Assembly: GCA_003543035.1 (NCBI GenBank)
Contig: DPJL01000403.1
Coordinates: 1-11,174, forward strand
From: Micromonosporaceae bacterium
GTDB lineage: Bacteria > Actinomycetota > Actinomycetes > Mycobacteriales > Micromonosporaceae
DNA: 11,174 bases
Direction of reading: 5' to 3'
Part shown: positions 1 through 6,350 of the stretch, one piece after another
Layout of the letters: the number at the start of each line of letters is the position of its first letter
How positions within the stretch are numbered: position 1 is the first letter of the stretch
Program-made: the position numbers and the translations under genes
The notes under the pieces: model-generated
Databases searched by the model: none
Told to the model about the DNA's origin: nothing
What the model saw: only the letters and a program-made list of their open reading frames with translations

Positions 1-606
1 GCCACCTCGGCCACCAAGAAGGTGCCCGAGCTGCCGCCGGCCAAGCGCGGGCCGATCAAGCCGAAGCCGAGCCCGTTCTCCACTGAGCGCTCAGCCAACG
101 GCTACATCGGCGTCGCCACGCTGCGGGCTCTGCTCGAGCCCATCATCGTGGGCGGCCGCGCGGGTTCGGACACTGTCGACCGTGATGTCGCGGCGGTGCT
201 CAAAGAACTGTCCACTTTGGTGGGTGGTCCCGCGTCACAGCCGGTGGCCGGGCCGCTCGTGGAAGCGTTGGTAAATAAGGACATTGATTCGGGGGTACGC
301 AATTACGCCCTCTTCGCCGGCAAAGGCCTCCCGGATGAGTGGCGGGCGGCGTTGGTGAAGGCGGCGACCTCCCGGGTTCAGGAGTTGACCGCTGCCCTCG
401 ATCGGGCCGCCGAGCATGCCGAGGCCAACCGCCCTCGCCGCGTCTGGCTACCAGGCGGGAAGAAGCGCGCCGACGCTCGAGTCGAGGTGCTGCACCAAAA
501 CGAGGTCGACAAGGTGGCCCTGCGCTATGTGGTGGAGCCGGTCCGGCGCGTGCTCGCCACGTACGAGCGAGCCCGCGCCGCAATGCCGCCCGGAGGCGCC
601 GTCTAA
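1..606 (+). CDS. Unrecognised protein, C-terminal part (5' end outside window)
   Basis: The reading frame is open from base 1 to the TAA at 604-606, giving about 201 residues. A GTG at 22 could be a start, but the frame continues upstream of it without a stop and no ribosome binding site is visible, so the gene most likely begins before the window. I do not recognise the family. The visible part starts with a basic, proline-rich stretch (KRGPIKPKPSP), followed by mainly helical, alanine- and charge-rich sequence with no membrane segment and no catalytic motif I can name. Codon use is typical of the window. It converges on the - strand gene next to it: the two stop codons overlap within 603-606. 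The coding call is firm; the function is unknown. Confidence 0.75.
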   Translation, partial: ATSATKKVPELPPAKRGPIKPKPSPFSTERSANGYIGVATLRALLEPIIVGGRAGSDTVDRDVAAVLKELSTLVGGPASQPVAGPLVEALVNKDIDSGVRNYALFAGKGLPDEWRAALVKAATSRVQELTAALDRAAEHAEANRPRRVWLPGGKKRADARVEVLHQNEVDKVALRYVVEPVRRVLATYERARAAMPPGGAV

Positions 607-1235
607 CGCGACGGCCGGATGACCTGTGGCCGGATGACCTGTGGCCGGACGACCTGTGGCCGCTCGACCTTCGGTGGCTCGACAAGCCGTGGACGTTGGG
701 GGACATCCCGCAGTCGGGGGAGCCCACTGGGCAAGAGCTTGGCCGGCCTTGTTGTTGGCGGTGCGCTGGGAGCTGTGCTCGCCGGTGGCTCCACCGGCTT
801 TGTCGCGCGCGGCGGAACGGGAAGCGTTGGCGTCGTTGATGTTTTGGGCTTCTTGCGGACCGGCCGGGTAGGAGTGTCCACCACGGACCGTCGCTCCAAC
901 TGTGGTGTGGGCGGGCGTTCCTTGGCAACGGGCGGCTCGACCGGGTTCACCCGAGCCGGCTCCTGCGAGCTAACGGGGGGTGCCACGGTCGAGCTCGTTT
1001 CAGGTGGAGCTGCTGGAACAAGCAGCGGCCGCACCGGGCCGGCGGAGTGACTGTCACCCAGCCCGTTGACTCCGGCCCTCAGGATGATCCAGCTCGGAAC
1101 AGCGGTTAGGCCGGCCATCAGAGTCAGCAGGATGGCATATCGGCGAGTGGAACCGGACAAACCAATAGCGGCCCTGCGTCGGTGCCGGATAGGCGGCGAT
1201 TGGGACTTGAGCACATCTTCCAGGAAATCGGACAT
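603..1235 (-). CDS. Single-pass membrane protein with proline-rich extracellular tail
   Basis: This is a 210-residue protein on the - strand. The ATG at 1235-1233 is preceded by GAGGT (1247-1243), a good ribosome binding site, which fixes the start. Residues 1-32 are polar and basic (RHRRR at 17-21), residues about 33-52 form one hydrophobic segment, and the remaining ~155 residues are rich in Pro, Arg, Thr and Val. By the positive-inside rule the N-terminus is cytoplasmic and the Pro-rich tail lies outside, perhaps spanning or binding the cell wall. The tail ends in copies of a pentapeptide of the form RPQV(V/I), encoded by a 15-bp DNA repeat. There is no cysteine, no LPxTG motif and no enzyme domain. 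It is divergent from the bkd operon and overlaps the upstream + strand gene tail to tail. Low-complexity composition prevents a family call. The opposite-strand frames over this region look like shadows, because this frame has the better start signal and a credible membrane segment. Confidence 0.7.
   Translation of the reverse strand: MSDFLEDVLKSQSPPIRHRRRAAIGLSGSTRRYAILLTLMAGLTAVPSWIILRAGVNGLGDSHSAGPVRPLLVPAAPPETSSTVAPPVSSQEPARVNPVEPPVAKERPPTPQLERRSVVDTPTRPVRKKPKTSTTPTLPVPPRATKPVEPPASTAPSAPPTTRPAKLLPSGLPRLRDVPQRPRLVEPPKVERPQVVRPQVIRPQVIRPSR
617..661. repeat. Three tandem copies of a 15-bp unit
   Basis: The unit ggatgacctgtggcc occurs at 617-631 and 632-646 without change, and at 647-661 with one substitution (ggac for ggat). 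The unit length is a multiple of three and keeps the frame of the - strand gene, giving the repeated RPQV(V/I) pentapeptides at its C-terminus. This is what in-frame slippage or unequal recombination within a coding sequence would produce. Confidence 0.9.
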
Positions 1236-1608
1236 TGTAACTACCTCACGACAAACGGGGGGAATCCCGCTTGTCTAACGCCGTCAGCAGCGCCGGGAGA
1301 CTCAGCAATTCCGGGCCACCGGGCCTCGCCTCGCGAAAAGTGAGCAGCTCCTCTAGGCCCGGTGCGGCCAAAGTCACGCGCCCAAGCTGTGACGGCAGCC
1401 ACCGATACGGCAGTATTAAGTCCAAGGCGGCAGCGTCGCCGCGCGCTGATCTTCGGCAGTGACCATGTCGCTGGTGGTTCAGTCGCGGTTATGCCACGCC
1501 TCGAAGATGGCGTGCCATCTTTACCACGCGATAACCCCCACCGGGGCCAGGCGTGGCCTAAACCGGTGGCACACCCCGCTGCCGGGGACCTGACATTGGG
1601 AGACACGG
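1236..1608. promoter_or_regulatory. Divergent intergenic region between the Pro-rich membrane protein and bkdA
   Basis: This 373-nt stretch has no gene I would defend; the frames crossing it are overlapped by better genes and lack start signals. It should hold promoters for both flanking genes. A weak sigma-A-like pair on the + strand is gtgacg (1389-1394) and tattaa (1414-1419) with 19-nt spacing, each matching 4 of 6 consensus bases. The 3' half contains several inverted repeats: one at 1492-1517 (listed separately), a distant GGTTAT/ATAACC pair (1488-1493 and 1531-1536), and GGCCA-N4-TGGCC (1545-1558). The bkdA ribosome binding site GGGAG (1598-1602) lies 6 nt before its ATG. No AsnC/Lrp-type regulator gene, the usual bkd neighbour in some bacteria, is in the window. 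Confidence 0.4.
1492..1517. promoter_or_regulatory. Inverted repeat upstream of bkdA, possible operator
   Basis: The arms TGCCACGCC (1492-1500) and GGCGTGCCA (1509-1517) are complementary at 8 of 9 positions around an 8-nt spacer. The sequence GGCGTGG occurs again at 1550-1556. The position, about 90-115 nt before the bkdA start, suits a transcription-factor site. It is not followed by a T-run, so a terminator is unlikely. The regulator is unknown. Confidence 0.35.
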
Positions 1609-2760
1609 ATGACCAGAGCCTCCTCGAAGCGCGCGGCGCCGCCATCCGGCGCGCCCGAGTCCACCGGGACCGGGACGACCGCAGACTTCGTGCAGCTACT
1701 CACCCCGGACGGCGAGCGGGTGTCGCACCCCGACTACTCCGTCGACTTCAGCGACGACGAGCTGCGCGGGCTTTACCGCGATCTCGTCACCGTCCGCAAG
1801 CTCGACGCCGAAGCCACCGCCCTGCAGCGCCAGGGCGAGCTAGGGATCTGGGCCAGCCTGCTCGGACAGGAGGCGGCTCAAGTCGGCTCGGGCCGCGCAC
1901 TGCGTACTCAGGACATGGCCTTTCCGACCTATCGCGAACACGGCGTGCTCTACTGCCGCGGCATCGACCCGATCATGCCGCTCGGCCTGTTCCGTGGCGT
2001 TGACCAGGGCGGCTGGGACCCGATCGCGAACAAGTTCGGCATCTACACGATCGTGATCGGCGCGCAGACCCTGCACGCGACCGGCTACGCCATGGGCATC
2101 GCGATGGACGGCAAGATGGGCACCGACGACGGCGAGGCGGTCATCGCCTACTTCGGCGACGGCGCGACCAGCCAGGGCGACGTCAACGAGGCGTTCATCT
2201 TCGCCAGTGTGTACAACTCGCCGATCGTCTTCTTCTGCCAGAACAACCAGTACGCCATCTCCGAGCCGCTGCAGCGGCAGACCAAGGTGCCGCTCTACCA
2301 GCGCGCCTCCGGTTTCGGCTTCCCGGGAGTGCGGGTGGACGGCAACGACGTGCTCGCCACCTATGCGGTGACCCGCGCCGCACTCGACAACGCCCGCCAC
2401 GGCAACGGCCCGACCCTCATCGAGGCCTATACGTACCGGATGGGCGCGCACACCACCTCGGACGACCCGACCCGGTACCGGGTGGCCAGCGAGGTCGAAG
2501 AGTGGCAGGCCAAGGACCCGATCTCGCGTATCAGGAAGCTGCTCGAGCGGGAGGGCATCGCGGACGAGGCCTTCTTCACCGAGGTCGACGCGCAGGCCAG
2601 GGTTGAAGCGGTCGCCCTGCGGGAACGAGTGCTGAGCCTGCCCGAGCCGGATCCGAGCGAGATGTTCCAGCACGTCTATCCGCATGGTTCGCCCGAGGTC
2701 GACGAGCAGGCCGCGAAGTTTGCCGCCTACCACGCGTCGTTTGAAGGAGCGCAGCACTGA
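1609..2760 (+). CDS. bkdA: Branched-chain 2-oxoacid dehydrogenase complex, E1 alpha subunit
   Basis: A 383-residue thiamine-diphosphate-dependent decarboxylase subunit. With E1beta it decarboxylates a 2-oxoacid and passes the acyl group to the lipoyl arm of E2. The TPP/Mg motif is clear: GDG at residues 183-185, ending about 28 residues later in the asparagine pair N212-N213 (CQNNQYA). The later segment YRMGAHTTSDDPTRYR is typical of branched-chain E1alpha. The length matches the family. The ATG start is supported by GGGAG 6 nt upstream; the first ~35 residues are a low-complexity Ser/Thr/Gly/Ala extension before the conserved part. It is first in the operon, and its TGA overlaps the next ATG by one base, which suggests translational coupling. 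In Mycobacterium tuberculosis the equivalent operon (Rv2497c-Rv2495c) was first labelled pdhABC and later shown to act on branched-chain 2-oxoacids; I use that precedent for the symbol. A pyruvate substrate cannot be excluded from sequence. Confidence 0.93.
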   Translation: MTRASSKRAAPPSGAPESTGTGTTADFVQLLTPDGERVSHPDYSVDFSDDELRGLYRDLVTVRKLDAEATALQRQGELGIWASLLGQEAAQVGSGRALRTQDMAFPTYREHGVLYCRGIDPIMPLGLFRGVDQGGWDPIANKFGIYTIVIGAQTLHATGYAMGIAMDGKMGTDDGEAVIAYFGDGATSQGDVNEAFIFASVYNSPIVFFCQNNQYAISEPLQRQTKVPLYQRASGFGFPGVRVDGNDVLATYAVTRAALDNARHGNGPTLIEAYTYRMGAHTTSDDPTRYRVASEVEEWQAKDPISRIRKLLEREGIADEAFFTEVDAQARVEAVALRERVLSLPEPDPSEMFQHVYPHGSPEVDEQAAKFAAYHASFEGAQH

Positions 2761-3746
2761 TGAGTGAGACATTGACTCTCGGCAAGGCGCTCAACCTGGG
2801 CCTTCGCCGCTCGATGGAGGACGACTCCAAGGTCATCCTGATGGGTGAGGACATCGGCAAGCTCGGCGGTGTCTTCCGAATTACCGACGGCCTGCAGAAG
2901 GACTTCGGCGATGAGCGCGTCATCGACACGCCGCTGGCCGAGGCCGGCATCGTCGGCACCGCGATCGGCCTGGCGCTGCGCGGATACCGCCCGGTGGTGG
3001 AGATCCAGTTCGACGGGTTCGTCTACCCCGCTTACGACCAGATCGTGTGTCAGGTGGCTAAGTTCCACTTCCGGTCCCGCGGCAAGGTCAGCCTGCCGAT
3101 GGTGATCCGGATCCCGTTCGGCGGTGGCATCGGCGCGGTCGAGCACCACTCGGAGTCGCCGGAGGCCTATTTCTCGCACACCGCCGGTCTCAAGGTGGTC
3201 GCCTGCTCCAACCCGGCCGACGCCTACTGGATGATCCAGCAGGCTATTGCCAGCGACGACCCGATCATCTTCTTCGAGCCGAAGCGGCGTTACTGGGAGA
3301 AGGGCGAGGTCGACACCGAATCCTCGTTGGACCAGGCCTATCCGTTGCACGCCACCAAGGTGCTCCGCCCGGGCACAGACGTCACCGTGCTCGCCTACGG
3401 CCCCATGGTCCGCACCGCGCTGGACGCGGCCAAGGCCGCCGAAGAGGACGGTCGCTCGCTCGAGGTTTTCGATCTGCGCACACTGTCTCCTTTGGACATG
3501 GGCCCGGTTTTCGAGTCGGTGAAGCGCACCGGCCGCGCGGTGGTCGTGCACGAGGCTCCGGGGAACCTGGGTCTTGGCTCGGAGCTCGCCGCCCGGATCA
3601 CCGAGGAGTGCTTCTACTCGCTCGAGGCCCCGGTGCTGCGGGTGACCGGCTACGACACGCCTTACCCGGCTTCGCGTCTGGAAGAGGAGTACCTGCCCGA
3701 TCTGGACCGGGTGCTCGACGCGGTCGACCGTTCGTTCGGGTGGTGA
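2760..3746 (+). CDS. bkdB: Branched-chain 2-oxoacid dehydrogenase complex, E1 beta subunit
   Basis: A 328-residue partner of the preceding E1alpha, completing the alpha2beta2 decarboxylase. Visible family landmarks are MGEDIGKLGGVFRIT (28-42), the invariant glutamate of TPLAEAGI (E61), which in this family activates the thiamine ring, and the histidine-containing EHHSE (128-132) in the substrate channel. The C-terminal transketolase-type domain (about 200-328) contains VLAYGPMV and VVHEAPGNLGLGSELAARI. The length is normal for the family. The ATG overlaps the E1alpha stop by one nucleotide, so reinitiation on the same mRNA is likely. The gene ends 9 nt before E2. There are no disruptions. Confidence 0.93.
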   Translation: MSETLTLGKALNLGLRRSMEDDSKVILMGEDIGKLGGVFRITDGLQKDFGDERVIDTPLAEAGIVGTAIGLALRGYRPVVEIQFDGFVYPAYDQIVCQVAKFHFRSRGKVSLPMVIRIPFGGGIGAVEHHSESPEAYFSHTAGLKVVACSNPADAYWMIQQAIASDDPIIFFEPKRRYWEKGEVDTESSLDQAYPLHATKVLRPGTDVTVLAYGPMVRTALDAAKAAEEDGRSLEVFDLRTLSPLDMGPVFESVKRTGRAVVVHEAPGNLGLGSELAARITEECFYSLEAPVLRVTGYDTPYPASRLEEEYLPDLDRVLDAVDRSFGW

Positions 3747-3755
3747 GGGCGACCG

Positions 3756-5159
3756 ATGGCTATCAATAACTTTCCGCTGCCGGACCTCGGTGAAGGCCTG
3801 ACCGAGGGCGAGATCCTCAAGTGGCTTGTCGCCGAAGGTGACGTCATCGAGCTGAACCAGCCCATCGTCGAGGTGGAGACCGCCAAGGCCGCGGTCGAGA
3901 TCCCGGCGAAGTGGGCGGGCACCGTCGTCAAGATCCACCACCCCGAGGGAACGGTCGTCAACGTCGGTGACCCGATCATCTCGATCGACACCGGCGGCGG
4001 ATCGCCAGCCGCCGCCTCGACCAAGGAAGAGGCGCCTCCGGCCGAAGGTGGCCTGATCGGCGAGACCAAGGCCGACGGCCGGACGGCGGTGCTCGTCGGC
4101 TACGGCCCGAAGACCGCCACGGCAAAGCGCCGGGCTCGGGTCGGTGCCACCCCGGCTCCCTCCGCGAGTGCGGTCGAAACAGCCACGGCCGCCGCACCGG
4201 CAACGCCCGAGCAAGCAGTCAGTGCTGCTTTCGAATCCGGCGTAACCGAGGCTCCGGCTCCGGCGCCCGCACCTTCGAGCGGATCGGTGCTGGCGAAGCC
4301 CCCGGTTCGCAAGATGGCGCGAGACCTCGGCGTGGATCTGTCCACTGTGGTGGGTTCGGGTCCGCAGGGTTCGATCACCCGCGATGACGTGCAGAGCGCG
4401 ATCTCCTCGGTCAACGGCTCTGCTTCGGTGGCGCAGGTTGTCCGCGCGCCGGGCGAACGTGAGACCAGGATCGCGATCAAGGGAGTTCGCAAGCTGACCG
4501 CCGCGAACATGGTGGCCTCGGCGTTCACGGCTCCTCATGTCACGGAGTTCCTGACCGTCGACATGACCCGCTCGATGCGCGCGCTGGACAGGCTCAAGGC
4601 ACAGCGGGATTGGCGCGAGGTCCGCGTGTCGCCACTGCTCCTGGTGGCCAAGGCGGTCCTGCTCGCCGCGAAGCGGTACCCAATGATTAATTCCACCTGG
4701 TCCGGTGAGACCGAAGAGATCATCGTCAAGAACTACGTCAATCTTGGCGTGGCAGCGGCCACCGAGCGTGGGCTGATCGTGCCCAACATCAAGGATGCCG
4801 ACGCGCTTTCACTGCGGCAGCTCGCCGATGCCATGAACGATCTCGTCGCGACGGCCAAGACGGGCAAGACTCCACCGGCCGCGATGACCGGCGGCACCTT
4901 CACGATCACCAATGTAGGTGTCTTCGGCGTGGACACCGGGACCCCGATCCTGCCCCCGGGCGAGGCGGCCATTCTGGCCTTCGGCGCGGTGCGGGAGCAG
5001 CCATGGGTGCACAAGAGCAAGATCAAGGTGCGTCAGGTGACGACCCTTGGCCTCTCCTTCGATCACCGCATCATCGACGGCGAGCTGGGCTCCAAGTTCC
5101 TGCGCGACGTAGGCGAGTTCCTCACCGACCCCGAGGCAGCCCTGCTGGCCTGGACGTAG
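3756..5159 (+). CDS. bkdC: Branched-chain 2-oxoacid dehydrogenase complex, E2 dihydrolipoyl acyltransferase
   Basis: This 467-residue core enzyme moves the acyl group from lipoamide to CoA. Domains in order are: one lipoyl domain (about 3-78) with the lipoylated Lys44 in VETAKAAVE; an Ala/Pro/Thr-rich flexible linker with a conserved-looking AVLVGYGP segment in its middle; a peripheral-subunit-binding domain (about 181-217, PPVRKMARDLGVDL...GPQGSITRDDV); a second short linker; and the acyltransferase domain (about 230-467) with the catalytic signature FDHRIIDG (His437, Asp441). GAGGG lies a few bases before the ATG and overlaps the E1beta 3' end. There is one lipoyl domain, as in most bacterial branched-chain E2 proteins. 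No E3 (dihydrolipoamide dehydrogenase) gene follows, so E3 must come from elsewhere, as in mycobacteria. A strong hairpin closes the operon 10 nt downstream. Confidence 0.94.
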   Translation: MAINNFPLPDLGEGLTEGEILKWLVAEGDVIELNQPIVEVETAKAAVEIPAKWAGTVVKIHHPEGTVVNVGDPIISIDTGGGSPAAASTKEEAPPAEGGLIGETKADGRTAVLVGYGPKTATAKRRARVGATPAPSASAVETATAAAPATPEQAVSAAFESGVTEAPAPAPAPSSGSVLAKPPVRKMARDLGVDLSTVVGSGPQGSITRDDVQSAISSVNGSASVAQVVRAPGERETRIAIKGVRKLTAANMVASAFTAPHVTEFLTVDMTRSMRALDRLKAQRDWREVRVSPLLLVAKAVLLAAKRYPMINSTWSGETEEIIVKNYVNLGVAAATERGLIVPNIKDADALSLRQLADAMNDLVATAKTGKTPPAAMTGGTFTITNVGVFGVDTGTPILPPGEAAILAFGAVREQPWVHKSKIKVRQVTTLGLSFDHRIIDGELGSKFLRDVGEFLTDPEAALLAWT

Positions 5160-5169
5160 TGATCCAACT

Positions 5170-5205
5170 AAACGGGGAGATACTCGCGTGAGTACCTCCC
5201 CGTTT
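5170..5205 (+). terminator. Hairpin terminator of the bkd operon
   Basis: The arms AAACGGGGAGATACTC (5170-5185) and GAGTACCTCCCCGTTT (5190-5205) pair at 15 of 16 positions around the 4-nt loop GCGT. The 3' arm ends in TTT and is followed by a short mixed GGCTTGTT stretch instead of a long U-tract, as is common in high-GC actinomycetes. It starts 10 nt after the bkdC stop and separates the operon from the AbiE-like cassette. Confidence 0.85.
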
Positions 5206-5219
5206 GGCTTGTTCGGGAT

Positions 5220-5254
5220 ATAAGCTAGTTCCGTCGGAGCCGGAATTATCTAAT
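5220..5254. promoter_or_regulatory. Inverted repeat upstream of the AbiE-like cassette; candidate AbiEi operator/promoter
   Basis: The left arm ATAAGCTAGTTCCG (5220-5233) and right arm CGGAATTATCTAAT (5241-5254) are complementary at 11 of 14 positions around a 7-nt spacer; the inner TTCCG/CGGAA is perfect. The region is markedly AT-rich for this window. TATAAG (5219-5224) and TATCTA (5247-5252) within or beside the arms resemble -10 boxes, but neither has a good -35. GGAG at 5266-5269 is the likely ribosome binding site for the ATG at 5274. Known AbiEi antitoxins repress their own operon by binding inverted repeats in the promoter, so this is the expected place for such a site. Confidence 0.5.
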
Positions 5255-5273
5255 TTCCCGAACACGGAGCATT

Positions 5274-6350
5274 ATGGCTTTAGAAGCGCCTGAGCGAGAG
5301 GTCGATATCGCGCGGCTTGCTCTGGCGCAGATAACCGATCGGCTGCCGGTCGGCTGGTCCACCGGAGCCTTGAATATCGCTGAGGTGCCAGACGTTCGAG
5401 CAGATTTCGTTGCGCAGCTGACAGCGCCAGACGGCACCAAAAGCTTGCTAATCATGGAGGTCAAGCGCCACCCCGACGTGAGGGATCTTCCACGTGTGAT
5501 GAAGCAGCTGAGACACTTCAGCGCCTCCCCTCATTTGATCCCCATATTGACCGGCCGCTATTTCACGCCATCTGTGCGCGGCTGGCTCGAAGAGCACGAC
5601 CTGTCGTACGTCGACGCCACAGGGAATCTTCGGATCACCTCGGGCAAGCCTGCCCTGTTTCTGCGCGATCGAGGAGCAGACAAGGACCCCTGGCGCGGTC
5701 CTGGAAGACCGCGCGGCAGCCTCCAAGATCCTATCGCGGCCCGAGTGGTTCGTGCTCTTGTTGACCTACCGGAGCCGCTCAGCGTTCCCGAGCTGGTTCG
5801 CAGAGCGGGCACATCGACCGGCGCAACGTACCGAGTGGTGGAGTTTCTCGAGCGGGAGGCGTTATTGGAGCGCCAGCCGCGTGGGCCGATCATCAACGTC
5901 AAGTGGCGTCAGATAATCGAGCGGTGGAGCCAGGACTACGGGTTTCAGGCCAGCAATGCGGTCGCCGGATACCTCGAGCCTCGTGGCCTACAGACCCTAT
6001 TGGACCGGTTAAGCGGCACATCTGATCTGCGGTATGCGCTAACAGGTTCGGTTGCCGCACACCGGTTTGCGCCTTACGCACCAGCGCGTATGGCGGCAAT
6101 CTACGTCGATGATGCGCAGCAAGCTGCTGCGGAGCTGGATTTGCGGCCAGTGGATTCGGGAGCAAACGTGCTATTGGCAGCGACCGAGTATCACGTCGTC
6201 TTTGAGAGAACCACTAGCGCCGATGGCTTGCGACTCGTGGCACCCGCCCAGGCGGCCGTTGATCTATTAACCGGTCCCGGCCGTAACCCTGCCGAGGCCC
6301 AGGCACTCCTTGACTGGATGGAAAAGAATGAACGTTCTTGGCGACAATGA
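5274..6350 (+). CDS. AbiEi-like protein with PD-(D/E)XK-like N-terminus and winged helix (type IV antitoxin-like)
   Basis: A 358-residue protein in three parts. Residues 1-~130 resemble a restriction-endonuclease (PD-(D/E)XK) fold: D44 at the start of a strand, then E62-V-K64 at the end of the next (LLIMEVKRH), followed by a helix with Q78 and a segment ending YVDATGNLRI (112-121). A basic GPGRPRG linker (142-148) resembles an AT-hook core. Residues about 152-205 form a winged helix-turn-helix (PLSVPELVRRAGTSTGATYRVVEFLERE). Residues about 213-358 resemble the AbiEi C-terminal region, ending APAQAAVDLLTGPGRNPAEAQALLDWM. In type IV systems AbiEi represses the operon and counteracts AbiEii without direct protein binding. 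GGAG 4 nt before the ATG supports the start. The gene has TTA leucine codons at 3, 197, 246 and 332 and lower third-position GC than its neighbours, suggesting transfer. It overlaps the next gene by 23 nt. The nuclease-like assignment is by motif only; the domain could be an inactive DNA-binding relic. Confidence 0.65.
   Translation: MALEAPEREVDIARLALAQITDRLPVGWSTGALNIAEVPDVRADFVAQLTAPDGTKSLLIMEVKRHPDVRDLPRVMKQLRHFSASPHLIPILTGRYFTPSVRGWLEEHDLSYVDATGNLRITSGKPALFLRDRGADKDPWRGPGRPRGSLQDPIAARVVRALVDLPEPLSVPELVRRAGTSTGATYRVVEFLEREALLERQPRGPIINVKWRQIIERWSQDYGFQASNAVAGYLEPRGLQTLLDRLSGTSDLRYALTGSVAAHRFAPYAPARMAAIYVDDAQQAAAELDLRPVDSGANVLLAATEYHVVFERTTSADGLRLVAPAQAAVDLLTGPGRNPAEAQALLDWMEKNERSWRQ

Noticed and set aside
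617..661. Tandem repeats as a CRISPR array or mobile-element end
   Set aside because: The units are contiguous without spacers, only 15 bp, and in frame with a coding sequence.
200..928. - strand open frame of 242 codons crossing the convergent junction
   Set aside because: It is Arg/Pro/Ser-rich with no start signal and overlaps two better-supported genes; the repeats within it are explained by the - strand gene in the other frame.
1250..1330. ECF sigma-type promoter (GGAAT ... CGTTA on the - strand) for the membrane protein
   Set aside because: The two boxes are about 27 nt apart, well beyond the usual spacing for this promoter class.
208..4363. Similar DNA (ctgtccact..ggtggg) at 208-230 and 4338-4360
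   Set aside because: Both encode short LST(L/V)VG-like stretches in unrelated proteins; the match is short and explained by codon bias, not a dispersed repeat.
2727..4538. Long - strand open frame (about 600 codons) opposite E1beta and E2
   Set aside because: It is a shadow of high-GC codon bias: the + strand carries full, motif-complete E1beta and E2 genes, and the - strand product is Arg/Gly/Asp-rich low-complexity with no domain.
6310..6327. TTG start for the nucleotidyltransferase
   Set aside because: The ATG at 6328 has a better-placed purine-rich stretch and still includes all family motifs; the extra six residues show nothing conserved.
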